This document shows, one piece after another, positions 7,153-18,305 of a stretch of 64,000 nucleotides of DNA; the stretch's first letter is position 1; every line of letters starts with the position of its first letter. The stretch lies in contig NZ_SKBU01000015.1 in NCBI RefSeq assembly GCF_004337705.1, positions 78,852-142,851 on the forward strand, in the 5' to 3' direction. The position numbers were made by a program, and so were the translations under genes. Source of the DNA: Rubrobacter taiwanensis. GTDB lineage: Bacteria; Actinomycetota; Rubrobacteria; Rubrobacterales; Rubrobacteraceae. The notes below the pieces were generated by a model that made no database searches, was not told the DNA's origin, and saw only the letters and a program-made list of their open reading frames with translations.

Positions 7153-8862
7153 TCAGACCGTGCTTCTGAGCACCTCTTCGATCGTGGTCACACCGCGGGC
7201 GGCCTTCAGCAGGCCATCCTCCCGGAGCCGCATCATCCCCTGGCTCCGGGCGGCCTGCGCGATCTCGCTCGTCGGCGTCCGGCGGACGACCATCTCCCGA
7301 ATCTCCTCACTCACCAGCATTAGCTCGTAGACCCCGACCCGGCCCCGGTAGCCGCTCCCGCCGCAGTGCCGGCAGCCGACGGCCTCCCGGAAATCCGGCT
7401 CCCCGACCCCGGACAGCTCGAAGGGGAATCCGACCTCCTCCAGAGTCCGGCGGTCCGGTTCGGCCGGGCGCGAGCAGCGGTCACAGACGCGCCGAGCCAG
7501 CCGCTGGGCCAGCACGCAGTCCACCGCCGAGGCCGTCAGGAAGGGCTCCACCCCCATGTCCGTGAGGCGGTTGAGAGCGCCGGGCGCGTCGTTCGTGTGC
7601 AGCGTGGCCAGAACCAGATGCCCGGTCAGGGCGGACTCGACGCTGATCTTAGCCGTCTCGTAGTCCCGGATCTCGCCGATCATGATCACCTCCGGGTCGC
7701 TGCGGAGGATGCTCCTGAGCCCTGAGGCGAACGTCAGCCCGACCCGGGGATTGACCTGGATCTGGTTGACGCCCGTGATCCGGTGCTCCACCGGATCCTC
7801 CACCGTCACGATGCTCCGCTCGGGCGAGTTGAGCTCGTTGAGGGTGGCGTACAGCGTGGTGGACTTGCCGCTCCCGGTCGGTCCGGTGACCAGGATGGCA
7901 CCGTGCGGCCTGCCGAAAGCCTTCCGGTAGAGCTCCAGCATCCGGGACTCGAAGCCGAGCTTCTCCAGCTCCATCCTCGCCCCGCCCCCGTCCAGAATGC
8001 GCAGCACGAGCTTCTCCCCGTACACGGTCGGCAGCGAGGCCACCCGCAGGTCCGCGCCGGAGTCTCCGAGCCTGAGGGAGAACCGCCCGTCCTGTGGCAC
8101 GCGCCGCTCGGCGATATTCATCCCGGCCATGATCTTGACGCGGGCCACGATCTCGCCGTGCAGCTTGCGCGGGATGGACATGATCTCCCGCAGGACCCCG
8201 TCTACCCGGAAGCGCACCGATATCTCGCTCGCCCACGGCTCGATGTGGATGTCCGACGCCCCGTCGGAGGCGGCCTGCTGCAGGATCGAGTTCACCAGCC
8301 GGATGATGGGTGCGTCCCCGACCTCCGCCTCGGAGGCGAGCTCCGGCTCCTCATCCGGAGCGCTCCTCTCCTGCGCCTCTCGCAGGAACTCCGAAACCTC
8401 GCCGCCCACGGCGAAGAGCCGGTTCTGAACCCGCCGCACGTCCTCCTCGGAGGCGACCACCGGCACCACCGGATGCCCGGAGATCATCTTGACATCGTCG
8501 AGCGCGTGCACGTTAGTGGGGTCGCTCATCGCCAGCCGGAGACGCCCGTCCTTCATCCCGAGCGGCAGAGCACCGTACCGCCGGAGCAGCTTCTCCCCTA
8601 TCATGCCGGCCATCGCCAGATCTACCTGATCCTCGGAGAGCTCCACGTACTCCAGGTTGAGCCGCCGGGCTATGCCCCGTGCCAGATCCGCCGGGGAGAT
8701 GTACCCCATCGAGACGAGGATGCTCCCGAGCCTCTTGCGCGTCCGGCGCTGCACCTCGAGCGCCCTTGCGAGCTGCTCTTCGGTCAGCTTCCCTTGCGCG
8801 ATCAGGATGTCCCCGATCCTGCTGGCCTGCGCGGGCCGCTCGCCCCGGTCAAAGTACCGCAC
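7153..8862 (-). CDS. pilB: Type IV pilus extension ATPase (PilB/GspE family)
   Basis: A 569-residue secretion ATPase. An N-terminal MshEN/GspE-N domain (about residues 15-155) is followed by the N2 domain (about 185-290) and the motor domain with Walker A GPTGSGKST (K333), an Asp box in TVEDPVEH and a Walker B in EVIMIGEIRD. The four-cysteine zinc motif (CDRCSRP and CRHCGG) typical of GspE/PilB is present near the C-terminus. It powers pilin polymerisation at the inner face of the membrane. The GTG start overlaps the aroE stop by 14 bases. No PilC, PilM or PilT genes are in the window, so the rest of the machine is encoded elsewhere. Confidence 0.93.
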   Translation of the reverse strand: MRYFDRGERPAQASRIGDILIAQGKLTEEQLARALEVQRRTRKRLGSILVSMGYISPADLARGIARRLNLEYVELSEDQVDLAMAGMIGEKLLRRYGALPLGMKDGRLRLAMSDPTNVHALDDVKMISGHPVVPVVASEEDVRRVQNRLFAVGGEVSEFLREAQERSAPDEEPELASEAEVGDAPIIRLVNSILQQAASDGASDIHIEPWASEISVRFRVDGVLREIMSIPRKLHGEIVARVKIMAGMNIAERRVPQDGRFSLRLGDSGADLRVASLPTVYGEKLVLRILDGGGARMELEKLGFESRMLELYRKAFGRPHGAILVTGPTGSGKSTTLYATLNELNSPERSIVTVEDPVEHRITGVNQIQVNPRVGLTFASGLRSILRSDPEVIMIGEIRDYETAKISVESALTGHLVLATLHTNDAPGALNRLTDMGVEPFLTASAVDCVLAQRLARRVCDRCSRPAEPDRRTLEEVGFPFELSGVGEPDFREAVGCRHCGGSGYRGRVGVYELMLVSEEIREMVVRRTPTSEIAQAARSQGMMRLREDGLLKAARGVTTIEEVLRSTV

Positions 8863-9685
8863 GCCGCATGACCTCCACGTTGGGCTCCCGGCCGGTCCAC
8901 ATCCGCTGCGCCCGCACCCCCTGGTAGAGCAGCATCAGACCCCCCGGCACCACCCTGCACCCTAGCTCGCGCGCCCGCTGAATGAGACGGGTCTCCCGCC
9001 CCGGCAGGTACACCGCATCGCAGACCGCCTTCCCCTCCAGAACCTCCGCGGCGACGGGGAGCGGATCCTCCGGCTCCATTCCCAGATAGGTGGAGTTGAT
9101 GATGACGTCCGAGATGCGGGCAACCTCGCCCGCCTCCTCCCAATCGAGAACCTCCATCCCCCCTTCCGGCCTCCGCTCCTTGAGCACCCGGCGCAGCTCC
9201 TCGGCCCGCTTCCGCGTGCGGTTGGCGATGTAGAGCGCCCCCGCTCCCTCGCGCAGCACCTCTACCGCGATCGCCGCGGCCGCCCCCCCGGCCCCCAGCA
9301 GCAGGACCCTCCGCCCCCCGAACTCCACCCCGGACTCCCGGCAGGCGTCCACGAACCCCGCGCCGTCGGTGTTGAAGCCTAGCATCCTCCCGTCCTCGAT
9401 CACGACGGTGTTGACGGCCCCGGAGACCTCGGCCGCCGCGTCCAGCGAGTCCAGGAGGGGGATGACCGCGCCCTTGTGCGGCATGGTGACGTTGAAGCCC
9501 CGGAACCCCAGGGCCCGCAAACCCTCCACCGCCGCGGCGAGCTGTCCGGGCTCCACGTCCATGGGAACGTAGACATAGTCCAGCCCGTCCGCCGCGAAGG
9601 CGGCGTTGTGCATCCGGGGGCTCAGGGTATGCCCCACCGGGTGGCCGATGATCCCGACCAGCGTCGCCCTCCCGCTAAAGAACAT
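8849..9685 (-). CDS. aroE: Shikimate dehydrogenase
   Basis: Catalyses NADPH-dependent reduction of 3-dehydroshikimate to shikimate in aromatic amino acid synthesis. The substrate domain has GHPVGHTLSPRMHN and NVTMPHK (catalytic lysine), and NTDGAGF follows. The nucleotide-binding motif is LLLGAGGAAAAIA with NRTRKRAEEL downstream. The ATG at 9683-9685 is chosen because AGAAGGGA lies at the right distance and homologues begin close to the first beta strand; a GTG 13 codons upstream is possible. Length about 278 residues, normal for AroE. Confidence 0.94.
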   Translation of the reverse strand: MFFSGRATLVGIIGHPVGHTLSPRMHNAAFAADGLDYVYVPMDVEPGQLAAAVEGLRALGFRGFNVTMPHKGAVIPLLDSLDAAAEVSGAVNTVVIEDGRMLGFNTDGAGFVDACRESGVEFGGRRVLLLGAGGAAAAIAVEVLREGAGALYIANRTRKRAEELRRVLKERRPEGGMEVLDWEEAGEVARISDVIINSTYLGMEPEDPLPVAAEVLEGKAVCDAVYLPGRETRLIQRARELGCRVVPGGLMLLYQGVRAQRMWTGREPNVEVMRRAVL

Positions 9686-9737
9686 GGCGGTCCCTTCTAC
9701 GATGGTTGTCGGCTCTTGGCCCACGCCGCTTTAGCCG

Positions 9738-10847
9738 CTACAGACCCGCTTCGGCCTTGGCCCGCAGGAACTCATCGTAGTCGTCGGTAAAGAAGTGCTC
9801 CCCGCCGCCCGGCCTGATAACGTAGTAGAGGTAGTTGGTGTCGGCCGGGTTGAGCGCGGCCTCTATGGAACCCAAGCTCGGGCTCGCTATCGGGCCGGGG
9901 GGCAGACCGCGATTCTGATAGGTGTTGTACGGTGAGTCTATCTGTGTGTCCTGGATGGAGAGACGTTCCCGGTTCTCGCCAAGAGCGTACTGGATCGTGG
10001 CGTCTATCTGCAGCGGCATCCCCTCCTCTAGACGGTTGTAGATCACGGACGCGACGAGGGGACGCTCGGCGTCGTTGGCCGACTCACGCTCGATCATGGA
10101 GGCCACGGTTATGAGCTCGTACTCGTTGAGCCCCGTGCGCCGCTCGGCCGCCTCGAAATCCAGCCCCTGCGTCTCGATCAGGTACTGCTCCAGCAGCCGG
10201 TTGACCATCTGCCGGGCCGTGGTCCCCTCCTCGAACTCGTAGGTCTTGGGGAAGAGGAAGCCCTCGGTGGTGCGGGCTCCCTCCAGAAAGGCGTAACCGT
10301 AGTCCGTCCGGCGGGCAGCCTCGGCAAACTCCTCAGCGGAGACGGAGGTCTCCTCCCCGATCACCTGCGCCGTCTGCTCCAGGGTGAGCCCCTCCGGGAT
10401 GGTAACCCGGTACACCTGCACCGGCTGTCCGGCGGAGAGGGTCTCGATGATCTCGTCCGTGCCGGCGCTCCGGGACAGCTCGTACTCACCCGGCTTGAGA
10501 TCCGTGCCCGCGCCCTTGAGCCGAACCTCCAGCGTGAAGAGCGTGGCGTTCCCGATGATACCGGCCTCCTTCAGCTTCCCGGCTATCTCCGAGAGCGAGT
10601 CGCCCTCCTCGATGACCACCCGCGCGGTCTCCCCGCCGGCTTCCTCCCCGCCGCCGAACGCCTGAGAGATCAGGTACACCCCGCCGAAGATCAGCAGAGC
10701 CACCAGCAACAGCGGGATCACGGGGCTCCGGCGCTTCCTCCGCCGGCGGACCCGGACAGCGTCGCTCCTCTTCAGAACCTCAAGGCGCTCTTCCAGATCT
10801 TCCGGGTCCCGGTACCTTCGCCTGCTGTAACTACCGTGGCGATCCAA
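9738..10847 (-). CDS. mltG: Endolytic murein transglycosylase
   Basis: A 369-residue membrane-anchored protein. A basic cytoplasmic segment (about residues 1-42) precedes one transmembrane helix (about 43-62). A LysM-like subdomain and the YceG/MltG catalytic domain follow, with MIERESANDAERPLVASVIYNRL carrying the catalytic glutamate (in IERES) and LQIDATIQYALG. It cleaves nascent peptidoglycan strands. The TTG start at 10845-10847 overlaps the end of ruvX by 17 bases and has AGGAGGGGG upstream. The order alaS-ruvX-mltG-aroE is common in Gram-positive genomes. Confidence 0.93.
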   Translation of the reverse strand: MDRHGSYSRRRYRDPEDLEERLEVLKRSDAVRVRRRRKRRSPVIPLLLVALLIFGGVYLISQAFGGGEEAGGETARVVIEEGDSLSEIAGKLKEAGIIGNATLFTLEVRLKGAGTDLKPGEYELSRSAGTDEIIETLSAGQPVQVYRVTIPEGLTLEQTAQVIGEETSVSAEEFAEAARRTDYGYAFLEGARTTEGFLFPKTYEFEEGTTARQMVNRLLEQYLIETQGLDFEAAERRTGLNEYELITVASMIERESANDAERPLVASVIYNRLEEGMPLQIDATIQYALGENRERLSIQDTQIDSPYNTYQNRGLPPGPIASPSLGSIEAALNPADTNYLYYVIRPGGGEHFFTDDYDEFLRAKAEAGL

Positions 10848-11240
10848 CGCTCCCCCTCCTGAGAGTCAGATACTCCTGCAACATGTGAGCAGCGGCTACG
10901 TCGTCCACCGGGCCCCGCTTCCGGCTCCCCGCGGCGAGCCGGGTGGTAAACCTCTCGTCCCACTCCACGAACCTCACCCCGGGCAGGGCCCCTCGCAGCT
11001 CGGAGAGCACCTCCATGGTTCGCCGGGCCTGAAAGCCGGCCTCGCCCCGGAGGTTCCTCGGCACCCCGACCACGATCTCCCGTATCCGCTCCCTCCGGAC
11101 CAGCTCCCGGAGGCGGGGGACCAGCTCGTCACGCGTCACTATCCCGTGCGGCCGTGCGATCACGCCCCCGGGATCGGAGATGGCAACGCCGGTGCGCACC
11201 TCCCCGAGGTCCAGAGCGAGGATTCTCTCCCGGAGAGGCA

Positions 11241-11241
<1 letters not shown>
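10831..11241 (-). CDS. ruvX: RuvX/YqgF Holliday-junction-type nuclease
   Basis: A 136-residue RNase H-fold protein, implicated in 16S rRNA 5' maturation and possibly recombination. Motifs visible: LALDLGEVRTGVAISD at the N-terminus (first catalytic aspartate), VVGVPRNLRGE in the middle, and WDERFTTRLA plus GPVDDVAAAHMLQEYL at the end. The GTG at 11239-11241 is chosen as start because it overlaps the alaS stop (TAGTG), giving a typical YqgF length. A much longer open frame extends upstream but is antisense-like composition inside alaS. Confidence 0.92.
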
Positions 11242-13874
<2,633 letters not shown>

Positions 13875-13881
13875 TGGGCGT

Positions 13882-13909
13882 ATTCTACTTTTTCAGCCGC
13901 CGTTTTCCA
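13882..13909 (-). promoter_or_regulatory. Probable leaderless promoter of alaS
   Basis: On the minus strand TGGAAA (13904-13909), a 16-base spacer and TAGAAT (13882-13887) precede the alaS ATG by seven bases. Transcription would then start at or next to the A of the start codon, which fits the absence of a Shine-Dalgarno sequence. The -35 match is partial; the element overlaps the 3' end of the upstream sigma-factor gene. Confidence 0.55.
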
Positions 13910-14657
13910 GTTCTTTGCGCAGCTCTCCGAGCGCCCGGCGCATGAGCCGCGAGACGTGCATCTGGCTGACCCCGATCTCCTTCGCGATCTCGGTCTGCGT
14001 CTTCCCCTCGTTGAAGCGCAGCTCCAGTATCCGGCGCTGCTGCCCCTGCAGCGCCTGCATGGCCCTCTGCAGCAGCACCCGATCTTCGGTGCCGGCGATA
14101 TCCTCGTCCTCATCCGGCTGCAGGTCCATGATCGTGTCGCCCTCGTCCTCCTCCTGATTGACGGGAGCGTCCAGACTTACCGTGTTGTACGCCCGCCCCA
14201 GCGCCAGAGCCTCGGCCACGCTCTCCACATCAGAGTCCAGATGCTCGGCCAGCTCCTCCATAGTGGGCGAGCGGCCGGTCCTGACCGTGCTCTCCCGCAC
14301 GGCCTCCTTGGCGGCCTGCCGCAGCTCCTGCAGTCCCCGGGGCACGCGCATCGCCCACCCCTTGTCCCGGAAGTGGCGCTTGATCTCCCCCAGGATGTTG
14401 GGCGTGGCATAGGTGGAGAGCTCTATGTTCCGGTCCACGTCGAAGCGGTCCACCGCCTTGATGAGCCCCACGGAGCCGACCTGTATCAGATCATCCAAAG
14501 GCTCGCCACGGCCCGTGAACTTGCGGGCCAGAAACTCCACGAGCGGCAGATGCTCCTGTATTATGGCCTCGCGCGCCTTCTCGTCGCCCCGCCTGTGGTA
14601 GCGTTCGAGCAGCTCGCGGGTGCGGCGCTTGTCCGGGCGGCGGTATCTGCGCGTCAT
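13893..14657 (-). CDS. SigB/SigF/SigG-family RNA polymerase sigma factor
   Basis: A 254-residue sigma factor. Region 2 has LVEFLARKFTGRGEPLDDLIQVGSVGLIKAVDRF and STYATPNILGEIKRHFRDKGW (the FRDKGW hallmark of the SigB/F group). Region 3 contains VPRGLQELRQAAKEA, and region 4 ends GKTQTEIAKEIGVSQMHVSRLMRRAL. It is more canonical than the pilus-operon sigma factor and would direct general stress-type transcription. Its ATG overlaps the stop of the RsbW-like gene (ATGA at 14654-14657), so the two proteins are made together, as for sigma and anti-sigma pairs. Confidence 0.95.
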   Translation of the reverse strand: MTRRYRRPDKRRTRELLERYHRRGDEKAREAIIQEHLPLVEFLARKFTGRGEPLDDLIQVGSVGLIKAVDRFDVDRNIELSTYATPNILGEIKRHFRDKGWAMRVPRGLQELRQAAKEAVRESTVRTGRSPTMEELAEHLDSDVESVAEALALGRAYNTVSLDAPVNQEEDEGDTIMDLQPDEDEDIAGTEDRVLLQRAMQALQGQQRRILELRFNEGKTQTEIAKEIGVSQMHVSRLMRRALGELRKELENGG

Positions 14658-14926
14658 GCCACCAGCTCGGCCACGGTCCGCCACCCGCCGGATTCGGGCG
14701 ACTCCACCTCGGCCGTGATCTTCTCCTCCTCGCAGAGGAATCTGAACCTCAGCGTCCGGCCGCTCTCGACCTGCAGGCGCTCCAGCGCCTGCACGAACTC
14801 GTCCATGTTCCCAACCCCGATCCGGGCCCGGGCCGACATGCCCGCCACCACGAGCCCCAGGCAGGAGCGCACCTCCGCGCCCGGAGGCAGCGTCAGGTAG
14901 ACGAAGTCCCCGCCGCGGGAGGCCAA
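14654..14926 (-). CDS. Short degenerate RsbW-like protein, putative sigma partner
   Basis: Only 90 residues. The first half (FVYLTLPPGAEVRSCLGLVVAGMSARARIG) resembles the beginning of RsbW/SpoIIAB anti-sigma kinases, which read like RLPA.PE.V..LR..V.GLA..AG. However, the N-box and the glycine-rich ATP loops expected later are missing; instead there is a short FVQALERLQVE..LRFRFLCEEE segment. It is therefore too short to be an active kinase of this family. It is translationally coupled to the sigma factor gene downstream, suggesting a regulator that works by binding. Assignment is by weak similarity and position. Confidence 0.6.
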   Translation of the reverse strand: MASRGGDFVYLTLPPGAEVRSCLGLVVAGMSARARIGVGNMDEFVQALERLQVESGRTLRFRFLCEEEKITAEVESPESGGWRTVAELVA

Positions 14927-14931
14927 ACTGC

Positions 14932-15243
14932 CTACCCCTCCACGCGATCCAGGCGCTCGGTAGTGTCCGGGTCGGGCTGCGGAACGTTGACGTCCGCAGC
15001 GCTGGTCTTCCCGGCCCGGCTCGCCTCGCCGCCGTGCCGGCTGAGCTCCCGCAGGATCTCCTCCCGCCGCTGCGCGGCAGCAGCCCTGCCGGCCACCACC
15101 GCCCGCCGGAAACGGTCGCGTACGTCTTCGGGCAGCTCCCGCAGCTGCTCCGGCAGCTTCCGGCGCAGCTCTTCATTGGTGGCGTAGAGCGTCCCGGCCA
15201 CGCCGAGCGCGGCCCCCACGATAAGCTTGCCCCAATCGGCCAT
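14932..15243 (-). CDS. Small YtxH-like membrane-anchored protein
   Basis: 103 residues with an N-terminal hydrophobic segment (about residues 4-21, KLIVGAALGVAGTLYA) followed by a charged, probably helical region (EELRRKLPEQLRELPEDVRDRFRRAV) and a polar tail. This architecture resembles YtxH-type general stress proteins, but no sequence motif proves it. It starts exactly where the next upstream gene stops and ends five bases before the RsbW-like gene, so it belongs to the sigma-factor operon. Confidence 0.7.
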   Translation of the reverse strand: MADWGKLIVGAALGVAGTLYATNEELRRKLPEQLRELPEDVRDRFRRAVVAGRAAAAQRREEILRELSRHGGEASRAGKTSAADVNVPQPDPDTTERLDRVEG

Positions 15244-15612
15244 CTACCTCGCCTCCCGCCCGCGGAAGAACTCCCCGATCCCGCGCGACACCCCGCTTGC
15301 GGCCGCGGAGACCTTGATGACGCCCCCCCGGATGCTCTGGGTTATCGCGGTGGTGGTCTGGTCCAGCTCGCCCGTTATGTCCGTGACGTCACCTACGGCG
15401 GTGTCCAGCTGGGAGAGCTGGCTGTTTATGTTGTCCACCGTAACATGCGTCTTGCCGACCAGCGGGACGAGCTCTCTGGAAACCTCTTTTATCGTCTGTT
15501 CTGTGGTCGAGAAGATGCGGGCCAGCCTCAGAAACGTGTAGGCTAGCAACAGAAACGCTATCGCTATGGCGATGAACAGCGCGCCGCGCGCAACCTCAAC
15601 GAAGATCTCCAA
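15244..15612 (-). CDS. DUF948-like membrane protein
   Basis: 122 residues: one N-terminal transmembrane helix (about residues 8-28, GALFIAIAIAFLLLAYTFL), then a long amphipathic, coiled-coil-prone region (TTEQTIKEVSRELVPLVG to GELDQTTTAITQSI). This is the pattern of DUF948 proteins, which in Gram-positive bacteria often sit next to YtxH-like stress proteins. Biochemical function unknown. It is the first gene of the sigma-factor group and directly abuts its neighbour. Confidence 0.75.
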   Translation of the reverse strand: MEIFVEVARGALFIAIAIAFLLLAYTFLRLARIFSTTEQTIKEVSRELVPLVGKTHVTVDNINSQLSQLDTAVGDVTDITGELDQTTTAITQSIRGGVIKVSAAASGVSRGIGEFFRGREAR

Positions 15613-15646
15613 CCTTCTCTACACCTCCAGCGAAGCTCGGATCCGG

Positions 15647-16708
15647 TCACCCCCCATTATAACCGCCCGCGGCGTCCGGCCTCTGTATGATCCCGCCGCC
15701 GACCACCCGATCGCCAGCGTAGAAGACGGCCGACTGCCCCGGCGCGACGCCCGGAATCTTCTCCCCCAGCCGCACGCGGCACGCCCCGTTACCTGCCGGC
15801 TCTACCCGGCAGGTAACGGGGCGGCTGTTGTAGCGGACCTGCACCGCCTCTGCCAGCTCCGGCTCCAGGAACCAGTTGAGGCCGCAGACCCGGATCTCGT
15901 CCACCTCCAGATCGCGCCTGCGCCCCACGACGACCTGCCGGCTCTGCGGCCGCACCTCGGTTACGTACAGCGGCTCCCCGGCGGAGATTCCGAGCCCCCG
16001 CCGCTGCCCGATGGTGAAGTTCACAACTCCCCCGTGCCGCCCCAGAACCCGGCCCTCACGATCCACTATCTCCCCGGATTCGACCGGCACGCGCCCGCGG
16101 ATGAAGCTCCGGTAGTCCCCGTCCGGGATGAAGCAGATGTCCTGACTCTCCGGCGTGTACGCGACCGCCAGCTCCCGCTCGGCCGCGATCCTCCGGATGT
16201 CGGATTTCAGGTACTCCCCGAGCGGGAAGACCGTGCGCGCCAGAAGCTCCTTCGGGACCGGCCAGAGCACGTACGTCTGGTCCTTCGCCCGGTCCGTGGG
16301 CCGCGCCAGGGTCGGTCCCTCCACGACCCGTGCGTAGTGCCCGGTGGCTATGTGCTCGTAGCCGAGCCTGTCGGCCAGAAACGCCGCAGCGTGGAACTTG
16401 ACGTGCGCGTTGCACGCCACACAGGGGTTCGGCGTGCGGCCCCTTGCATAAGAGCCTATGAAGTCCTGCATCACGCGCTTGCCGAACAGCTCCTTGAGGT
16501 TGAGCGTGAAGTGCGGGATGCCCACGCGGTGGGCCGTGTCCCGGGCGAAGAGCACCGTGTCCGGCGAACAGCACGAGCGGCTGCCCTTCTCGCCGTCGTG
16601 CAACCGGAAGGTGACGCCGACCACCTCGTACCCGGCCTCCTTCAGCAGCAGCGCGGTCATGGCCGAATCCACGCCGCCGCTCATCGCCGCCACGACGGTC
16701 TTAGCCAC
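15647..16708 (-). CDS. mnmA: tRNA-specific 2-thiouridylase
   Basis: 353 residues. Inserts sulfur at C2 of U34 in Lys, Glu and Gln tRNAs. The N-terminal PP-loop motif is AAMSGGVDSAMTA; the catalytic cysteines are visible in TPNPCVACNAHVKF and SQDICFIPDGDY. The GTG at 16706-16708 is chosen because the sequence from VAKTVVAAMSGG matches MnmA N-termini and it overlaps the upstream IscU-like gene by eight bases. Its sulfur supply is probably the desulfurase and scaffold-like protein encoded just upstream. Confidence 0.95.
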   Translation of the reverse strand: MAKTVVAAMSGGVDSAMTALLLKEAGYEVVGVTFRLHDGEKGSRSCCSPDTVLFARDTAHRVGIPHFTLNLKELFGKRVMQDFIGSYARGRTPNPCVACNAHVKFHAAAFLADRLGYEHIATGHYARVVEGPTLARPTDRAKDQTYVLWPVPKELLARTVFPLGEYLKSDIRRIAAERELAVAYTPESQDICFIPDGDYRSFIRGRVPVESGEIVDREGRVLGRHGGVVNFTIGQRRGLGISAGEPLYVTEVRPQSRQVVVGRRRDLEVDEIRVCGLNWFLEPELAEAVQVRYNSRPVTCRVEPAGNGACRVRLGEKIPGVAPGQSAVFYAGDRVVGGGIIQRPDAAGGYNGG

Positions 16709-17105
16709 GGTATCCCTCCACCAGATCGGCCTCCTCGGCTTCCCGGTTCCAGTAGTCTTCAAGCGCCCTGTGCAGCGCGTCCAAAACCAGCGTGAGCGCG
16801 TGCTCCTTGCCCTCGGGCAGCTCGCCACCGAGAGCGCGCCGCAGATCCTCCCGGGAGATCGCCGCCGCCCGGATTATGCTTTCGCCCTGGATCAGCTCCG
16901 TCATGGCCGATCCGGCCGCAATGCACGGCGCACAGCCATAGGCCTTGTAGCCGACCGCGGCCACCGTTCCGTTCGAGATCCGCACCGTAAAGCGCACCAC
17001 ATCGCCGCAGGCGGCGTGCCCCGACTCCCCGAAGCCGTCCGGTTCGGAGAGCTCGCCCACGTTCTGGGGACGCACCAGGTGCTCTATGAGCTCGGGCCGG
17101 TACAT
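16701..17105 (-). CDS. IscU/NifU-like protein lacking the third cluster cysteine
   Basis: 134 residues aligned by eye with IscU: HAACGDVVRF supplies the first cysteine and AYGCAPCIAAGSAMTE the second (plus an extra cysteine three residues later). The segment that normally carries the third ligand (PPVKxHCS in IscU) reads PEGKEHALTLV, with alanine in place of cysteine. It sits between a NifS-like desulfurase (one base away) and mnmA (overlapping), so it may relay persulfide sulfur to MnmA or be a modified Fe-S scaffold. Family assignment is firm; the role is inferred. Confidence 0.85.
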   Translation of the reverse strand: MYRPELIEHLVRPQNVGELSEPDGFGESGHAACGDVVRFTVRISNGTVAAVGYKAYGCAPCIAAGSAMTELIQGESIIRAAAISREDLRRALGGELPEGKEHALTLVLDALHRALEDYWNREAEEADLVEGYRG

Positions 17106-17106
17106 C

Positions 17107-18261
17107 TCAGCCTCCCGTCCGCAGAGGTGAGAGCTCCCTCAGCCCCGCTACGGCCCCGGAGAACGCCTCCACGAACCGGTCTACCTCCTCCACGGTGTTC
17201 TCCCGCCCGACGGAGATCCTGACAGCCGAGAACGCTTCGCGCTCGCCCAGCCCCATCGCCAGCAGCACTGGAGATGCCTTGTGCTCCCCGGATGAGCACG
17301 CAGAGCCCTTCCCGACGGCGAACCCCTGCGCGTCCAAAACCAGCACCAGCCCCTCGGCCTCCACCCCGTCGACGCTCACGTGCACGTTGTTGGGCAGCCG
17401 CCGCTCCGGGTGCCCGTTCAGGCTCACGCCGGGTATCCGCGTGAGCCCGGAGATGATCCTGTCCCGGAGCTCGCGCTCGTGGCGCATCCGCTCCTCCAGC
17501 TCTGCGCGGGCGATACGGCAGGCGACCCCCAGCCCGCAGATGCCGGCCACGTTCTCCGTTCCGTTCCTGAGCCCCCGCTCCTGGCCGCCGCCGAACGAGA
17601 CGGGTGCGAGCTCCACGCCCTCCCGGACGTAGAGTACTCCCACACCCGGCGGGCCGTAGAGCTTGTGCCCGGAGAAGGCCAGCGTAAAGACCGGCGCCTC
17701 CTCGACGCTCACCGGCAGATGTCCCACCGCCTGCACGGCGTCGGTGTGGAACGGCACGCCGCACTCGCGACAGATCTCCGCCAGCTCCGCCACCGGCTGC
17801 ACGCTCCCGACCTCGTTGTTTGCCCACATGACGGTGGCGAACGCCGTGTCCGGCCGCAGCGCCCGCCGGAACGCCTCCGGGTCCACCACGCCGTACGCGT
17901 CTACCTCCAGCCAGGTCACCTCGTACCCCCCGGCCTCCAGATGCTTCACCGCGTTGCGGACCGCCGGGTGCTCGATGGGCGCGGCAACGATGTGCCTCTT
18001 CTCTCCCGCCGCCCGCGCCAGCCCGAAGACGGCCAGATTGTCGGCCTCGGTGCCGCCGCCGGTGAATATGATCTCCTGCGGCTCCGCCCCGAGCAGCCGG
18101 GCGACCTCCTCCCGGGCCTCCTCGATCGCGTTCCGCGCCGCAACACCGCCCGAGTGGATCGAGGACGGGTTCCCCCGCACCTCCCGGAGGTGGCGCAGCA
18201 TGGCCTCCAGAACCCGCGGGTCGGGAGGGGTCGTAGCTGCGTGATCCAGGTAGATGCCCAT
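17107..18261 (-). CDS. iscS: Cysteine desulfurase (IscS/NifS family)
   Basis: 384 residues. A PLP enzyme that removes sulfur from cysteine as an enzyme persulfide. Motifs: YLDHAATTPPDP at the N-terminus, EHPAVRNAV, the PLP lysine in SGHKLYGPPG (K200), RNGTENVAG, and the active-site cysteine in GSACSSGEH (C322). Gene order (desulfurase, IscU-like, mnmA with tiny gaps or overlaps) indicates a dedicated sulfur donor for tRNA thiolation, though a wider Fe-S role is possible. The gap upstream (18262-18305) shows no clear signal. Confidence 0.95.
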   Translation of the reverse strand: MGIYLDHAATTPPDPRVLEAMLRHLREVRGNPSSIHSGGVAARNAIEEAREEVARLLGAEPQEIIFTGGGTEADNLAVFGLARAAGEKRHIVAAPIEHPAVRNAVKHLEAGGYEVTWLEVDAYGVVDPEAFRRALRPDTAFATVMWANNEVGSVQPVAELAEICRECGVPFHTDAVQAVGHLPVSVEEAPVFTLAFSGHKLYGPPGVGVLYVREGVELAPVSFGGGQERGLRNGTENVAGICGLGVACRIARAELEERMRHERELRDRIISGLTRIPGVSLNGHPERRLPNNVHVSVDGVEAEGLVLVLDAQGFAVGKGSACSSGEHKASPVLLAMGLGEREAFSAVRISVGRENTVEEVDRFVEAFSGAVAGLRELSPLRTGG

Positions 18262-18305
18262 ACCAGATCTAGTTTAACCCATCTACCCGGGATTTCAGGG
18301 CGTTA

